A stretch of DNA of 64,000 bases from Companilactobacillus nuruki (GTDB taxonomy: Bacteria > Bacillota > Bacilli > Lactobacillales > Lactobacillaceae): NCBI RefSeq assembly GCF_002872255.1, contig NZ_NIPR01000005.1:62001-126000 (forward strand), in the 5' to 3' direction. Position numbers and translations under genes: made by a program. This document shows positions 16,317 to 25,482 of the stretch, in pieces. The notes beneath the pieces were generated by a model, which was given only the letters and a program-made list of their open reading frames with translations, did no database searches and was not told where the DNA came from. Position 1 is the stretch's first letter; each line of letters opens with the position of its first letter.

Positions 16317-17667
16317 CTCTCCAGCTATCCATATTTTCCTCAACAAAGTTAGTATTAAAACTACCATCTTTAAACTCATTAGTATTTATTAGAAATTTTA
16401 AAAATTCAAGATTCGTTTTAATTCCATCAATTGATGCTTCAGACAAAACTCTAGTCATTTTATCTATTGCATCATTTCTACTGTCTAAACTAACAATGAT
16501 CTTAGCTAGCATTGAATCATAATAAGGTGGTACAGTGCTTCCCTCCAAAATACCTGAATCAATTCTGACACCCAGAGTCCCTATTGGGAAAAAGAGATTC
16601 GTTATTTTACCTGGTTGAGGACTGAAATTTCTTTCCACATCTTCTGCATTCAATCGACATTCCAAAGCATGCCCTCTGATTAATACGTCTTTTTGTTCGA
16701 TCGGCAACTTTTCACCACTGGCAATCATTATCTGAATCTTTATTAGCTCAAAACCCGTAATAGCTTCAGTTACTGTATATTCAACTTGGATTCTAGTATT
16801 CATCTCTACAAAGTAAAAATTATGACTTTCATCCATTAAAAACTCATAAGTACCTGTATTAACGTACCCAATCTCTTTAGTAGCTTGACTAACAATACTT
16901 CCTAAATAAGTTCTTTCTTTAGATGAAATCGCCGTACAAGGACTCTCTTCAATTACTTTTTGATGGTTACGTTGAACCGAACAATCCCGTTCTGGAAGAT
17001 ATACTACATTTCCATAGTTATCAGAAAGTACTTGCATTTCAACATGCTTAGCATTACAGATAAGTTTTTCTATATAAATTTCATCGCTATTATAAGAAAT
17101 CCTAGATTCTTGTTGTGCTTCATAAAAAGCACTTTTTAAATCTTCTAGATGATCCACTCTACGAATTCCTTTTCCGCCACCACCCATGGCAGATTTCAAT
17201 AGAACTGGAAAACCAATCTTCTTTGCTGTTTTTTCGGCTTCTAATACAGAACTAACCGCACCGTTACTACCTGGAATGACTGGTACGCCTATGTCATTCA
17301 TTTTTTCTCTAGCTTTTGACTTATCTCCCATTAAAGAAATTGTTTCATAATTTGGACCAATAAATTTCAAAGAACACTTTTCGCATAGCTCCGCAAATTG
17401 TGCATTCTCTGATAGAAACCCATATCCTGGATGAATTGCATCACACCCAGTCAAATTAGCAGCATTGATGATTCTCAGCATATTTAAGTAAGAGTCATCA
17501 GAAGGCCCCTTTCCTATACATACTGTTTCATCAGCTAATTTAACGAATAAACTATCTTTATCTGCTTCAGAATAAACGGCAACCGCTGTAATTCCCATGT
17601 CATGGATAGCTCTAATGATTTGTACTGCAATTTCTCCACGATTAGCAACCAATATTTTTTTTAACAT
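16294..17667 (-). CDS. accC: Acetyl-CoA carboxylase biotin carboxylase subunit
   Basis: About 457 aa ATP-grasp enzyme that carboxylates biotin on AccB using bicarbonate and ATP. ILVANRGEIAVQIIRA at the N-terminus, the glycine-rich ATP loop KSAMGGGGKGIR, and FVEMNTRIQVEYTVTE. The ATG at 17667 (AAGGA 12 bases upstream) is preferred to a TTG at 17676 that nearly touches the ribosome site. Follows the FabZ-like gene closely and overlaps accD. Confidence 0.94.
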   Translation of the reverse strand: MLKKILVANRGEIAVQIIRAIHDMGITAVAVYSEADKDSLFVKLADETVCIGKGPSDDSYLNMLRIINAANLTGCDAIHPGYGFLSENAQFAELCEKCSLKFIGPNYETISLMGDKSKAREKMNDIGVPVIPGSNGAVSSVLEAEKTAKKIGFPVLLKSAMGGGGKGIRRVDHLEDLKSAFYEAQQESRISYNSDEIYIEKLICNAKHVEMQVLSDNYGNVVYLPERDCSVQRNHQKVIEESPCTAISSKERTYLGSIVSQATKEIGYVNTGTYEFLMDESHNFYFVEMNTRIQVEYTVTEAITGFELIKIQIMIASGEKLPIEQKDVLIRGHALECRLNAEDVERNFSPQPGKITNLFFPIGTLGVRIDSGILEGSTVPPYYDSMLAKIIVSLDSRNDAIDKMTRVLSEASIDGIKTNLEFLKFLINTNEFKDGSFNTNFVEENMDSWRGDQNDKS

Positions 17668-17676
17668 TACTTTCAA

Positions 17677-18096
17677 TTATCCTTCAATAATAAAAATTAA
17701 ATCCGCTTTACAGATCACAACCTCATTTCTTAATACAATTCCGCTGCCTAGTCCCACCTTGCCCTTTATTTTCTTCATTTTGACAGTTATATTCAAAACA
17801 TCTCCTGGAACAATATCTTTGAAAAACATTGCATTTCTAATTCCACCAAAAAATACATTCAAATTTTCACCTTCATGAAGAGATAGGATAGCTCCAACCC
17901 CTGTTTGGGCCATCATTTCAATAACAAAAGGACGTGGCACAATTAAATTATTTGGATTATCTTGACTAAAAAACCATTCATTTATAGAAATCAATTTAAT
18001 AGCTGATGCTTCGACTCCCGCTTCAACGCGAACGAATTTGTCAATAAATTCAAACGGATAACGTTGTGGTATGAGGTTTTCTGGCTTAGTTGTCAT
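17677..18096 (-). CDS. FabZ-like hotdog protein lacking the catalytic His
   Basis: 139 aa hotdog-fold protein in the place of a second fabZ between accB and accC. The N-terminus PQRYPFEFIDKF is FabZ-like and the helix IEMMAQTG keeps the catalytic Glu region, but the GHFPGNPVMPG loop is replaced by QDNPNNLIVPR, so the dehydratase His aligns with Asp. It may be an inactive partner, a regulator, or act on other acyl groups. The ATG at 18096 (AAAGGAG, 6 bases upstream) overlaps the accB stop by 11 bp. Confidence 0.8.
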   Translation of the reverse strand: MTTKPENLIPQRYPFEFIDKFVRVEAGVEASAIKLISINEWFFSQDNPNNLIVPRPFVIEMMAQTGVGAILSLHEGENLNVFFGGIRNAMFFKDIVPGDVLNITVKMKKIKGKVGLGSGIVLRNEVVICKADLIFIIEG

Positions 18097-18529
18097 TAGA
18101 ATCTCCTTTGGAAATCTTGAAAATTGGTTGATCAAATTCCACCATCGTACAATCATCAACTAATACATCTTCAATAACTCCAGAGGTATCACTTTTTACT
18201 TCATTAAACATTTTCATGGCCTCAACTACACAGACCACCTCACCTTTTTTTACGTGATCGCCAATTTTTTTAAACGGCTTTTCATCCGGACTTGGTGAAA
18301 GATAAAGTACCCCCACTAAAGGCGACTTTATTACATCAGAATTACTATCGACATTAATTTCCTTTTTGGTTTCTACACTTGCTGCAACAGTGGTTTCAAT
18401 GTCCTTTGATTCGTTTTTAGTTTTAGCTTTATTAAATTCCAAACTAAAATCGTCTTGAGAAATTTTTAAAGTCTCTACTGATAAAGAATCAAATTTGGTT
18501 AATAATTTCTCAATATCTTGTTCATCCAT
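18086..18529 (-). CDS. accB: Biotin carboxyl carrier protein of acetyl-CoA carboxylase
   Basis: 147 aa. N-terminal helix, a linker of about 40 charged residues (shorter in Ala/Pro than in Gram-negatives), and a C-terminal biotinyl domain with VVEAMKMFNEV; Lys106 is the biotinylation site. BirA, encoded divergently at 23.8 kb, is the expected modifier. AGAGGTG ribosome site overlaps the end of fabF. Confidence 0.94.
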   Translation of the reverse strand: MDEQDIEKLLTKFDSLSVETLKISQDDFSLEFNKAKTKNESKDIETTVAASVETKKEINVDSNSDVIKSPLVGVLYLSPSPDEKPFKKIGDHVKKGEVVCVVEAMKMFNEVKSDTSGVIEDVLVDDCTMVEFDQPIFKISKGDSNDN

Positions 18530-18534
18530 ATTAA

Positions 18535-19761
18535 CTACACACCTCTAAACACGATCACGGCGTTGTGACCCCCAAATCCAAATGAATTACTCATGACATA
18601 ATTAACTTCTGCATTCTTATTATCTTCGTTAACTAATTCAATATCACAGTCCTCATCTTGATTCATCAGACCTACATTCACCGGCATTTGATTATTCTCA
18701 ATTGACAATACAGATGCGACAGCTTCAATAGCTCCCGCTGCTCCCAAGGCGTGACCTGTCATACCCTTTATACTGCTTACTTTCAAATGATCATTATTGG
18801 GAAAGACCTTATTGATTGCCTTAGATTCAGCCGAATCATTGGCTGCTGTACTTGTTCCATGAGCATTTATATAATCAATTTTCTTTTCATCAATATCAGC
18901 CTCTGCAATAGCTTGACTCATTGCTCGGGCGGCACCGTCTCCTTTGGGGTCTGGGGATGTCATATGATAAGCATCACTAGTAGTCCCATATCCAACGATT
19001 TCAGCCAAAATTTTAGCTCCACGCTCTTTGGCATGTTCATACTCTTCCAAAACAATCGTTGCAGCTCCTTCACCAAGTACAAAACCATTTCTGTCTTTAT
19101 CAAAAGGTATTGAAGCTTTATTTGGATCAGTTTCTCTTGATAATGCTGTCAACGATGCAAATCCGGAAATTCCCATCTCATTGACAGATGCCTCAGTTCC
19201 CCCAGTAATCAACGCTTTAGCCTTGCCTTGTTTAATATATTCGTATGCATTTCCAATTGCATTTGTGGCTGAAGAACATGCAGTAACTATTCCTTGGCTG
19301 GTATTCTTGGCATTAAAAGCAATAGATATATTACCAGCAGCCATATTAATAATGGAATTAGGTACAAATAAGGGCGATACCCTTTTCACACCTTTATCAT
19401 GCATTTTGATAACTTGATTCTGAATGGTAGTTAACCCACCAATACCAGATCCATAAATAACGCCTAGTTCTTCAGGTTGAATATTTTTTTCATTTAATCC
19501 TGATATTTCCATAGCTTCTTTGGCACTATATAAAGCATAGGTACAAAATAAATCGTTTCTTTTAGCAAATTTCTTATCTAATCTAACTAAAGGATCAAAA
19601 TCTTTAACTTCGCCAGCTACAGTTACGCCAGTTTCTGACGCGTCAAATTTGGTTATCTTACTAATACCATTTTTAGACGCGAAAAGATTTTTCGTAAAAT
19701 CATCAAGATCATTTCCAATCGGCGAAACAATTCCCATGCCTGTAACGACAACTCTATTCAT
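18535..19761 (-). CDS. fabF: 3-oxoacyl-[acyl-carrier-protein] synthase II
   Basis: 408 aa thiolase-fold condensing enzyme. Active-site Cys162 in VTACSSATNAIG and the two His motifs INAHGTSTAANDSAE and KGMTGHALGAAG are intact. It elongates acyl-ACP with malonyl-ACP. AAGGAG ribosome site; between fabG and accB in the operon. Confidence 0.95.
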   Translation of the reverse strand: MNRVVVTGMGIVSPIGNDLDDFTKNLFASKNGISKITKFDASETGVTVAGEVKDFDPLVRLDKKFAKRNDLFCTYALYSAKEAMEISGLNEKNIQPEELGVIYGSGIGGLTTIQNQVIKMHDKGVKRVSPLFVPNSIINMAAGNISIAFNAKNTSQGIVTACSSATNAIGNAYEYIKQGKAKALITGGTEASVNEMGISGFASLTALSRETDPNKASIPFDKDRNGFVLGEGAATIVLEEYEHAKERGAKILAEIVGYGTTSDAYHMTSPDPKGDGAARAMSQAIAEADIDEKKIDYINAHGTSTAANDSAESKAINKVFPNNDHLKVSSIKGMTGHALGAAGAIEAVASVLSIENNQMPVNVGLMNQDEDCDIELVNEDNKNAEVNYVMSNSFGFGGHNAVIVFRGV

Positions 19762-19797
19762 AATAAGTTCTCCTTGAATATTAAATATATAGCCTCT

Positions 19798-20523
19798 TTA
19801 TATTGTTAAACCACCATCTACAGTGATCACTTGACCAGTAATATAATTATTTTTAATTAAAAAAGATATCGTATCAGCAATCTCTTCTGGTCTCCCAAAT
19901 CTTCCTAACGGAATTTGAGCGATAAATTCATTTTGTCGTTGTGCATTCATTTTGTGCACCATATCTGTGTTTATCATGCCCGGAGCAACAGCATTACATC
20001 TTATACCTCTAATTGCTCCCTCTTTAGCTGTGGTTTTAGTCAATCCAACTATTCCTGCTTTGCTAGCTGAATAATTTCCTTGACCAATATTGCCATGCAA
20101 TCCTGATATGCTTGAAATATTGATGATATTACCTGATTTTTGTTTTTGCATAAATTTCATTACTAATTTGGTCATGTTAAATGTACCAACCAAATTAACT
20201 TTTAAAACAGTTTCAAAATCATCCAAACCCATTCTAAACAGCAATTTGTCTTTGATAATTCCAGCATTATTAACTAAAACATCGATCCGACCATATTCAT
20301 CAATGACAGTTTTTATAATTCTTTGAGCATCATCCTCATTAGAAACATCACCTTCAAAGCCCTTGAAGACAATTCCTTGTTCTTCTAATTTTTCTGATTC
20401 TTTTTCCTCTAGCGGTGTATGAGTATTAATGACTACTGTCATTTCTTCCGATGAAAGACGATTGGCAGTTGCCAAACCAATACCCTTTGCACCACCAGTT
20501 ATGAGTACAATTTTTTTTGACAT
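19798..20523 (-). CDS. fabG: 3-oxoacyl-[acyl-carrier-protein] reductase
   Basis: 241 aa SDR with TGGAKGIGLAT, NNAG, Ser in INISSISG, and Tyr151/Lys155 (YSASK). NADPH-dependent ketoreduction of the elongation cycle. Its ATG overlaps the fabD stop (ATAATG), typical of coupled genes. Confidence 0.93.
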   Translation of the reverse strand: MSKKIVLITGGAKGIGLATANRLSSEEMTVVINTHTPLEEKESEKLEEQGIVFKGFEGDVSNEDDAQRIIKTVIDEYGRIDVLVNNAGIIKDKLLFRMGLDDFETVLKVNLVGTFNMTKLVMKFMQKQKSGNIINISSISGLHGNIGQGNYSASKAGIVGLTKTTAKEGAIRGIRCNAVAPGMINTDMVHKMNAQRQNEFIAQIPLGRFGRPEEIADTISFLIKNNYITGQVITVDGGLTI

Positions 20524-21431
20524 TATTTATTTAGATTCCTTTCAAGATCAGCCAATGTTTCTACACTATCGACATGAAATACTCTTTTCTGACCAGATTT
20601 TTGAGCTAGTTTCATCAAAGTATTACCTGGACCAATTTCAACAAAAGTGTCACAACCAAAATTAGCAAGATAATCCAAATCATCTGAAAAATGTGTTGGT
20701 TTTACTAATTGTTCGACCAAGATGTTTTTAATCCCAGAAATCTCAAATGGCTTAACTGTAGTATTACTAATAACTGGAAAATCAAATGTATTAAATTCAA
20801 CACTTTCAATTCGTTTTTTCAAAGAAGCTGCAGCATCCTGCATAAAAGGAGTGTGCGAAACGGCATTAACTTTTAAAGGAAAAATTCTTTTAATCCCATG
20901 ATTCTTGAGGAACTCCACCGCACTATCTATTCCTTCTATAGAACCACCGATTACAATCTGAGTTACTAAATTGTAATTAGCAATATAGACGGCTCCCTTT
21001 TCTGACCCATAACTTATAGCTTCTTTGATAATATCGATACTACCGTTAATAATTGCAACCATTTTTCCTGGATGATCTATCTCGCTTTGTCCCATATATT
21101 TGCTTCGATCTCTAACAAGTCTTAGGCCATCGTCAAAATCTAAACAATGAGCTGAAACAAGAGCACTATATTCGCCTAAGCTAAGTCCTGTCGCAATAGA
21201 GGGTGTCAATTCAAGCTTAGTTTTGAGAACCTGGAATATACCAAAACTCATGGTTAAAATAGAAGTTTGGACATTATTTGGATCATCAAACACCAAAGGC
21301 TGACTCATATCAAGATTCAAAGCCTCAGATGCCCTATCCACAACTTCTCGATAAGCTACTTCATTTTTATAAAGGTCTTGTCCCATATTTTTAAATTGAC
21401 TACCTTGACCACTGAACAGAAAACCTATCAT
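20523..21431 (-). CDS. fabD: Malonyl-CoA:ACP transacylase
   Basis: 302 aa. FSGQGSQFKNMG at the N-terminus, nucleophile Ser84 in GLSLGEYSA, catalytic His in AVSHTPFM, and VEIGPGNTL near the C-terminus. Loads malonyl onto ACP. GAGG ribosome site 11 bases before ATG. Confidence 0.95.
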   Translation of the reverse strand: MIGFLFSGQGSQFKNMGQDLYKNEVAYREVVDRASEALNLDMSQPLVFDDPNNVQTSILTMSFGIFQVLKTKLELTPSIATGLSLGEYSALVSAHCLDFDDGLRLVRDRSKYMGQSEIDHPGKMVAIINGSIDIIKEAISYGSEKGAVYIANYNLVTQIVIGGSIEGIDSAVEFLKNHGIKRIFPLKVNAVSHTPFMQDAAASLKKRIESVEFNTFDFPVISNTTVKPFEISGIKNILVEQLVKPTHFSDDLDYLANFGCDTFVEIGPGNTLMKLAQKSGQKRVFHVDSVETLADLERNLNK

Positions 21432-21480
21432 CTTATTAAAATCCTCTATTGTTTATTTATTTTTACATATACAAAATCTA

Positions 21481-22458
21481 TTAATATTTAATAATTATTG
21501 TTCCCACGGACAATCCTCCACCAAATCCAGAAAAGACTATTTTATTACCCCGTTTGATCGTCTTATCTTTAACAAACTGATCAAAGAGAATAGCTTCACT
21601 AGCAGCGGCAGTATTTCCATACTCACCGATATTGACTAAAAATTTATCCGCAGATATTTTTATTTTTTCAGAAATTCTTTTAATGATTCTTTCATTGGCC
21701 TGATGTAATAAAAAGAAATCAATATCATCAGTACATAAATTTGCTTGTGCTAAAGCATTATTAATAGACTTGGGTACTTCCTCAATTGCAAAATTATAAA
21801 CTTTGCGTCCATTCATTTTAAAAAAAGGAGATCCCACTTCTTGACTAGAAAAAGGCGAAGGTCGACCAGTATAACCAGCCACTATATAATCTCCATAACT
21901 ACCTAGAGTCTTCAAATCCTCTGCAATGAATGTACCTTCGTCTACAGTACTTCTAATCAAAACTCCGCCAGCTCCATCTCCGAAAAGAACGGCCGTGGAT
22001 CTATCATTCCAATCCACTAATTTACTTAAATTTTCACCGCCGATAAGAATGGCATTTTTTTGATGATTATCTATTAATAATTGCCTAACCAAATGGAGTC
22101 CATAAGTAAAACCTGAACATGCTGTATTGATATCAATCGCAATAGCGTTTTTTGCTTTTATATTTCCTTGAACTATTGAACTAACGGACGGAGCCAAATA
22201 ATCAGGTGACATGGTCGCAACAACTATTAAATCAATCTCATCTGCCATTAAATTGCTTTTCAACAAAAGTTGATTGGCAACTTGAGTACAAAGTGAACTT
22301 GTCGTTTCGTTAGTAACAACATGTCGTCTATGTATACCTGTTCGTTTAACTATCCATTCATCGGTTGTATCAAACAGTTTTGTTAGCTCCTCATTAGTTA
22401 CAGTTTTTTCAGGAACATAACTAGCCGTTGATACTATTTCAAAATCTTCAAATTTCAT
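21481..22458 (-). CDS. fabH: 3-oxoacyl-[acyl-carrier-protein] synthase III
   Basis: 325 aa from the ATG at 22458 (GGGG stretch upstream; the TTG at 22461 is too near it). Catalytic Cys114 in NTACSGFTYG, His in FLLHQANERI and Asn in GEYGNTAAAS. It starts chains by condensing acetyl-CoA (or a branched primer) with malonyl-ACP. Note that acpP, which commonly follows fabH, is missing here. Confidence 0.95.
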   Translation of the reverse strand: MKFEDFEIVSTASYVPEKTVTNEELTKLFDTTDEWIVKRTGIHRRHVVTNETTSSLCTQVANQLLLKSNLMADEIDLIVVATMSPDYLAPSVSSIVQGNIKAKNAIAIDINTACSGFTYGLHLVRQLLIDNHQKNAILIGGENLSKLVDWNDRSTAVLFGDGAGGVLIRSTVDEGTFIAEDLKTLGSYGDYIVAGYTGRPSPFSSQEVGSPFFKMNGRKVYNFAIEEVPKSINNALAQANLCTDDIDFFLLHQANERIIKRISEKIKISADKFLVNIGEYGNTAAASEAILFDQFVKDKTIKRGNKIVFSGFGGGLSVGTIIIKY

Positions 22459-22476
22459 CAAATTACCCCAACAAAT

Positions 22477-22923
22477 TTAATTTCCATTTTTTACATCAGA
22501 TACAATAAACGATAAATTAGCAGAACATACAGTTTGATCCTCAACAATTGCTTGGCACTCAACTTTTCCCATATTCATTCTTTGTTTCTCCATCGTTACT
22601 TGAAGTTTCAAGACATCTCCTGGACGTACCATTTTTCTAAATTTAGCATTATCAATAGAGCCAAGATAAGCCGTTTTTCCACGATACTTTTCTGTTTTTA
22701 AGATCAGAATTGAAGCAGCCTGAGCTAATGATTCTATTATCAAAACTCCAGGCATTACAGGATTCCCTGGAAAATGTCCTCTAAAAAATTCTTCGTTGAT
22801 TGTTACATTCTTTGTGCAAGTTATAGATTGCCCATCTTCCAGACTATCGACTTTATCTATGAATAATATTGGATACCTATTTGGGATTAGCTCCATAATT
22901 TCAGATACATTTAATAAACTCAT
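22477..22923 (-). CDS. fabZ: 3-hydroxyacyl-[acyl-carrier-protein] dehydratase FabZ
   Basis: 148 aa hotdog dehydratase with the complete catalytic loop GHFPGNPVMPGVLIIESLAQA (His and Glu both present). First gene of the fab/acc operon. AAAGGA ribosome site. In lactobacilli FabZ-type enzymes may also isomerise double bonds for unsaturated fatty acids; that cannot be decided from sequence. Confidence 0.94.
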   Translation of the reverse strand: MSLLNVSEIMELIPNRYPILFIDKVDSLEDGQSITCTKNVTINEEFFRGHFPGNPVMPGVLIIESLAQAASILILKTEKYRGKTAYLGSIDNAKFRKMVRPGDVLKLQVTMEKQRMNMGKVECQAIVEDQTVCSANLSFIVSDVKNGN

Positions 22924-22953
22924 TAAGTCATTCCTTTCAATTACAAACAGCTA

Positions 22954-22986
22954 TTTATATCAATAAATAGTTTGGACATCAAACCA
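22954..22986 (-). promoter_or_regulatory. fabZ-proximal promoter with FabT box a
   Basis: FabT-type palindrome TAGTTTGGACATCAAACCA at 22968-22986. On the minus strand TTGATG (22977-22982), 17-base spacer, TATAAA (22954-22959), so the box covers the -35. Centre of the palindrome is the weakest of the three. Confidence 0.7.
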
Positions 22987-23069
22987 TTTAAAATATGAAA
23001 TACCCTATCAATAAAATAAAAACATTGATAAATAACTTGAAGATGAAATATCTCAACTTCATAAAATGC

Positions 23070-23102
23070 ATAATATATCATTTTAGTTTGATAATCAAAC
23101 CA
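23070..23102 (-). promoter_or_regulatory. Second fab promoter with FabT box b
   Basis: TAGTTTGATAATCAAACCA at 23084-23102 contains the near-perfect TTTGATAATCAAA palindrome that matches the known FabT consensus. On the minus strand TTGATT (23093-23098), 17-base spacer, TATTAT (23070-23075). Confidence 0.78.
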
Positions 23103-23182
23103 TTTTTATATATTGAATTTATATGAAATTGAAAATAAACAATATTACCTTCAAAATCAATGATCTCTGTTTTATGAAAAAT

Positions 23183-23215
23183 ATAATATAACATTTTAGT
23201 TTGAATATCAAACTA
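23183..23215 (-). promoter_or_regulatory. Third fab promoter with FabT box c
   Basis: TAGTTTGAATATCAAACTA at 23197-23215. On the minus strand TTGATA (23206-23211), 17-base spacer, TATTAT (23183-23188). The same box lies over the -35 of the plus-strand bioY promoter, so one operator could control both directions. Confidence 0.75.
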
Positions 23216-23229
23216 TTATCTGTTTTAAT
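23201..23229 (+). promoter_or_regulatory. Candidate bioY-birA promoter
   Basis: TTGAAT (23201-23206), 17-base spacer, TTTAAT (23224-23229), about 45 bp before the bioY start; its -35 is inside FabT box c. Confidence 0.5.
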
Positions 23230-23272
23230 ATACCTGTTTTATTATAAATTACCAAAAAATGAGGTATATACG

Positions 23273-23830
23273 TTGGCTAATCTAAAAACTAAAGGTTTCA
23301 TAATGGCCGCAGTTATGACTGCAATTCTAATTGTTTTAGGTTTATTTCCTCCAATTCCATTAGGCTTGATTCCCGTTCCAATCGTCTTACAAAATATTGG
23401 AGTAATGATTTCTGGTGAACTACTAGGTCCAAAATATGGAACCATTTCGATAATTATATTTTACCTATTAATCATCTTAGGAATGCCTGTTCTTTCTGGA
23501 TCTCGTGGTGGAATTATTGTTTTTTTAGGTCCTACTTGTGGATATTTAATATCTTGGCTTTTAACACCTATTTTCATTGGTTATTTTGTAAAATATCTTA
23601 ACAAAAAAAATAAAAACTCTTGGTGGAAAGAATTTTTAATCGTCTGTTTATTCGGAATTTTAAGTACATATTTTATCGGCTCATTGGTGTTGGCTTATCA
23701 GTCCCATACATCATTTATTACTATTTTTATTTCAAACTTATTCTTTGTCCCCACTGATCTAATCAAGGCCGCACTATCTACCTTCATTGCTCGGCGTTTA
23801 AGACAACACACGCATATGTTTATTATTTAA
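23273..23830 (+). CDS. bioY: Biotin transporter BioY
   Basis: 185 aa with about six membrane segments; PPIPLGLIPVPIVLQNIGVM and GRGG-like GSRGGIIVFLGPTCGYL are the BioY S-component signatures. Imports biotin alone or as ECF-transporter S unit. The start is TTG at 23273 with GAGG 8 bases upstream; an upstream in-frame extension begins inside FabT box c and is not coding-like. Operon with birA. Confidence 0.9.
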   Translation: MANLKTKGFIMAAVMTAILIVLGLFPPIPLGLIPVPIVLQNIGVMISGELLGPKYGTISIIIFYLLIILGMPVLSGSRGGIIVFLGPTCGYLISWLLTPIFIGYFVKYLNKKNKNSWWKEFLIVCLFGILSTYFIGSLVLAYQSHTSFITIFISNLFFVPTDLIKAALSTFIARRLRQHTHMFII

Positions 23831-23844
23831 GAAGGAAAATATAT

Positions 23845-24807
23845 ATGAATTCCACAAAGCAATTAATTATAAAATACTTACTTAGTCATTGCGATGAATG
23901 GGTATCTGAAAAAGACTTGTTTTTCGAAACACATCTGGACTACGAAGAAATATTTCAGATTATCAATAATCTAAAAGAAAATGAGGGTTACAAAATAATT
24001 GTTCGTAAAGATAGATACTATAAATTTTTAAACAATTATTCTCTAAAAACTGACATAATTAACTTTTACAGTCAGTATAAATTTTCCAATAATCTTCTAG
24101 TCTTCAAAAAAGTCGACTCTACTCAAAAATTAGCAAAAAGAATTTCCCAAAAAAATACCTTGAAAGAGCCTTCAATCATAGTTACTGATGAACAAACTAA
24201 AGGCTATGGACGCCATGGACGTCATTTTTATTCCCCTTCCGTTACTGGTCTTTACTTTAGTATTATTTTTCCAAACTGGAGCAATAATCTCTCTAAAAAT
24301 GAATTATTAACCATCGACATAGCAGTAATAGTGATTAAAGTTTTAGAAAGATTTTTCCCTGATGAAGATTTTAAATTGAAATGGGTCAACGATATATATT
24401 TAAAAAATTTTAAAGTAGCTGGAATTATTACTGATATATTTTCTAAAACCGATGGTTCAAATAATCTTATTGTCGGTATTGGAATAAATCTAACCACAAA
24501 AAAATTCCCTAAGTATTTAGTACATAAAGCAACGGGAATCAATGGACAAATCAATATAAATCGAAATAAGTTATTAGCTCAAATACTTCAAGAAATTATT
24601 GATCATCATCGATCCCCAAAACATTTTTTAAATGATTATAGAAAACGATCAATGATCTTGGGAAAAAAGATTACTATCCAACTAGGAAATAGTGTAATGA
24701 AATGTACCGCTCAAAGGATCGAAGAAAATGGCTACCTTACCGTTAAAGATCGTTTCGGCAATTTGAAAACATACTCTGCAGGTGAAATAGTGCGGATAAA
24801 ATGGTGA
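23845..24807 (+). CDS. birA: Biotin-[acetyl-CoA-carboxylase] ligase, HTH-bearing
   Basis: 320 aa class II biotin-protein ligase. Residues 1-60 form a winged-helix-like region, the catalytic domain has the GYGRHGRHFYSP biotinyl-AMP loop (GRGRxGR type) and KWVNDIYL, and a C-terminal SH3-like domain follows. It attaches biotin to AccB Lys106 and may repress biotin genes when holding biotinyl-AMP. 14 bp after bioY. Confidence 0.9.
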   Translation: MNSTKQLIIKYLLSHCDEWVSEKDLFFETHLDYEEIFQIINNLKENEGYKIIVRKDRYYKFLNNYSLKTDIINFYSQYKFSNNLLVFKKVDSTQKLAKRISQKNTLKEPSIIVTDEQTKGYGRHGRHFYSPSVTGLYFSIIFPNWSNNLSKNELLTIDIAVIVIKVLERFFPDEDFKLKWVNDIYLKNFKVAGIITDIFSKTDGSNNLIVGIGINLTTKKFPKYLVHKATGINGQININRNKLLAQILQEIIDHHRSPKHFLNDYRKRSMILGKKITIQLGNSVMKCTAQRIEENGYLTVKDRFGNLKTYSAGEIVRIKW

Positions 24808-24933
24808 AGATTTAAGCTATCTATTGTTACGATTAGCATCGTGATACACTGGGATAGTAACAATTATATCGAAGTGTTAAATTATATATATTCTTATTCT
24901 CCCAATAAAAAATTTAGATTTAGGTGGTCTAAA

Positions 24934-25482
24934 ATGTCACAACGAAATACTCACAGTCGTATTCATTTAAAAAAAGCCTTTGCAGAATTACTATCACAAA
25001 AGCCAATTGAACAAATTACTGTTAGGGATATTGTCAAACAATCTGGAATAGCAAGATCGACTTTCTATCGTAATTTTGAAAACAAAGATGATTTTTTAAC
25101 CTGGCTAAGAAATGATCTAATCTCCGAAACTGCCTCAAAGTTTGCAGGATCTGGAAAGCAAATTCCTGATTTTGAAAAATTTTATCAATATGCTAGTCAT
25201 AATCGTAGAATGTTAACATCATTTTTAACCGACTACCATTGGCCCGAGTTCGTTCAGGGGTTACAATCAAGCGCCAAAAAACACTACACTAGTCTATTAA
25301 AAGGCAGACAAAATATAATCCCGGTCAATGTCTTAGTTGCCTTTTTGGTTGGAGCGCATGTAAATTTATTTTTATATTGGCTACAAAGCGAAAATCCTGA
25401 ATCTCCCCAAAATATGGCAAAATACCATAAAATATTAGCGCAAAATGGGATTCTACAAGGTATTGATGTAAAAATTCCATGA
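24934..25482 (+). CDS. TetR-family regulator
   Basis: 182 aa. N-terminal HTH with ITVRDIVKQSGIARSTFYRNF (about residues 27-47) and a TetR_C-type domain related to DhaS/YxaF-like regulators. The ATG at 24934 has AGGTGG 6 bases upstream; the longer frame from 24841 has no site. Located 150 bp upstream of an alpha/beta hydrolase in the same direction, a likely target. Confidence 0.85.
   Translation: MSQRNTHSRIHLKKAFAELLSQKPIEQITVRDIVKQSGIARSTFYRNFENKDDFLTWLRNDLISETASKFAGSGKQIPDFEKFYQYASHNRRMLTSFLTDYHWPEFVQGLQSSAKKHYTSLLKGRQNIIPVNVLVAFLVGAHVNLFLYWLQSENPESPQNMAKYHKILAQNGILQGIDVKIP

Noticed and set aside
18751-19417. Two plus-strand ORFs over fabF
   Set aside because: Shadows of a strongly coding minus-strand gene, no ribosome sites.
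23201-23272. Upstream extension of bioY
   Set aside because: It starts inside a FabT box/promoter; the TTG at 23273 with GAGG fits BioY length.
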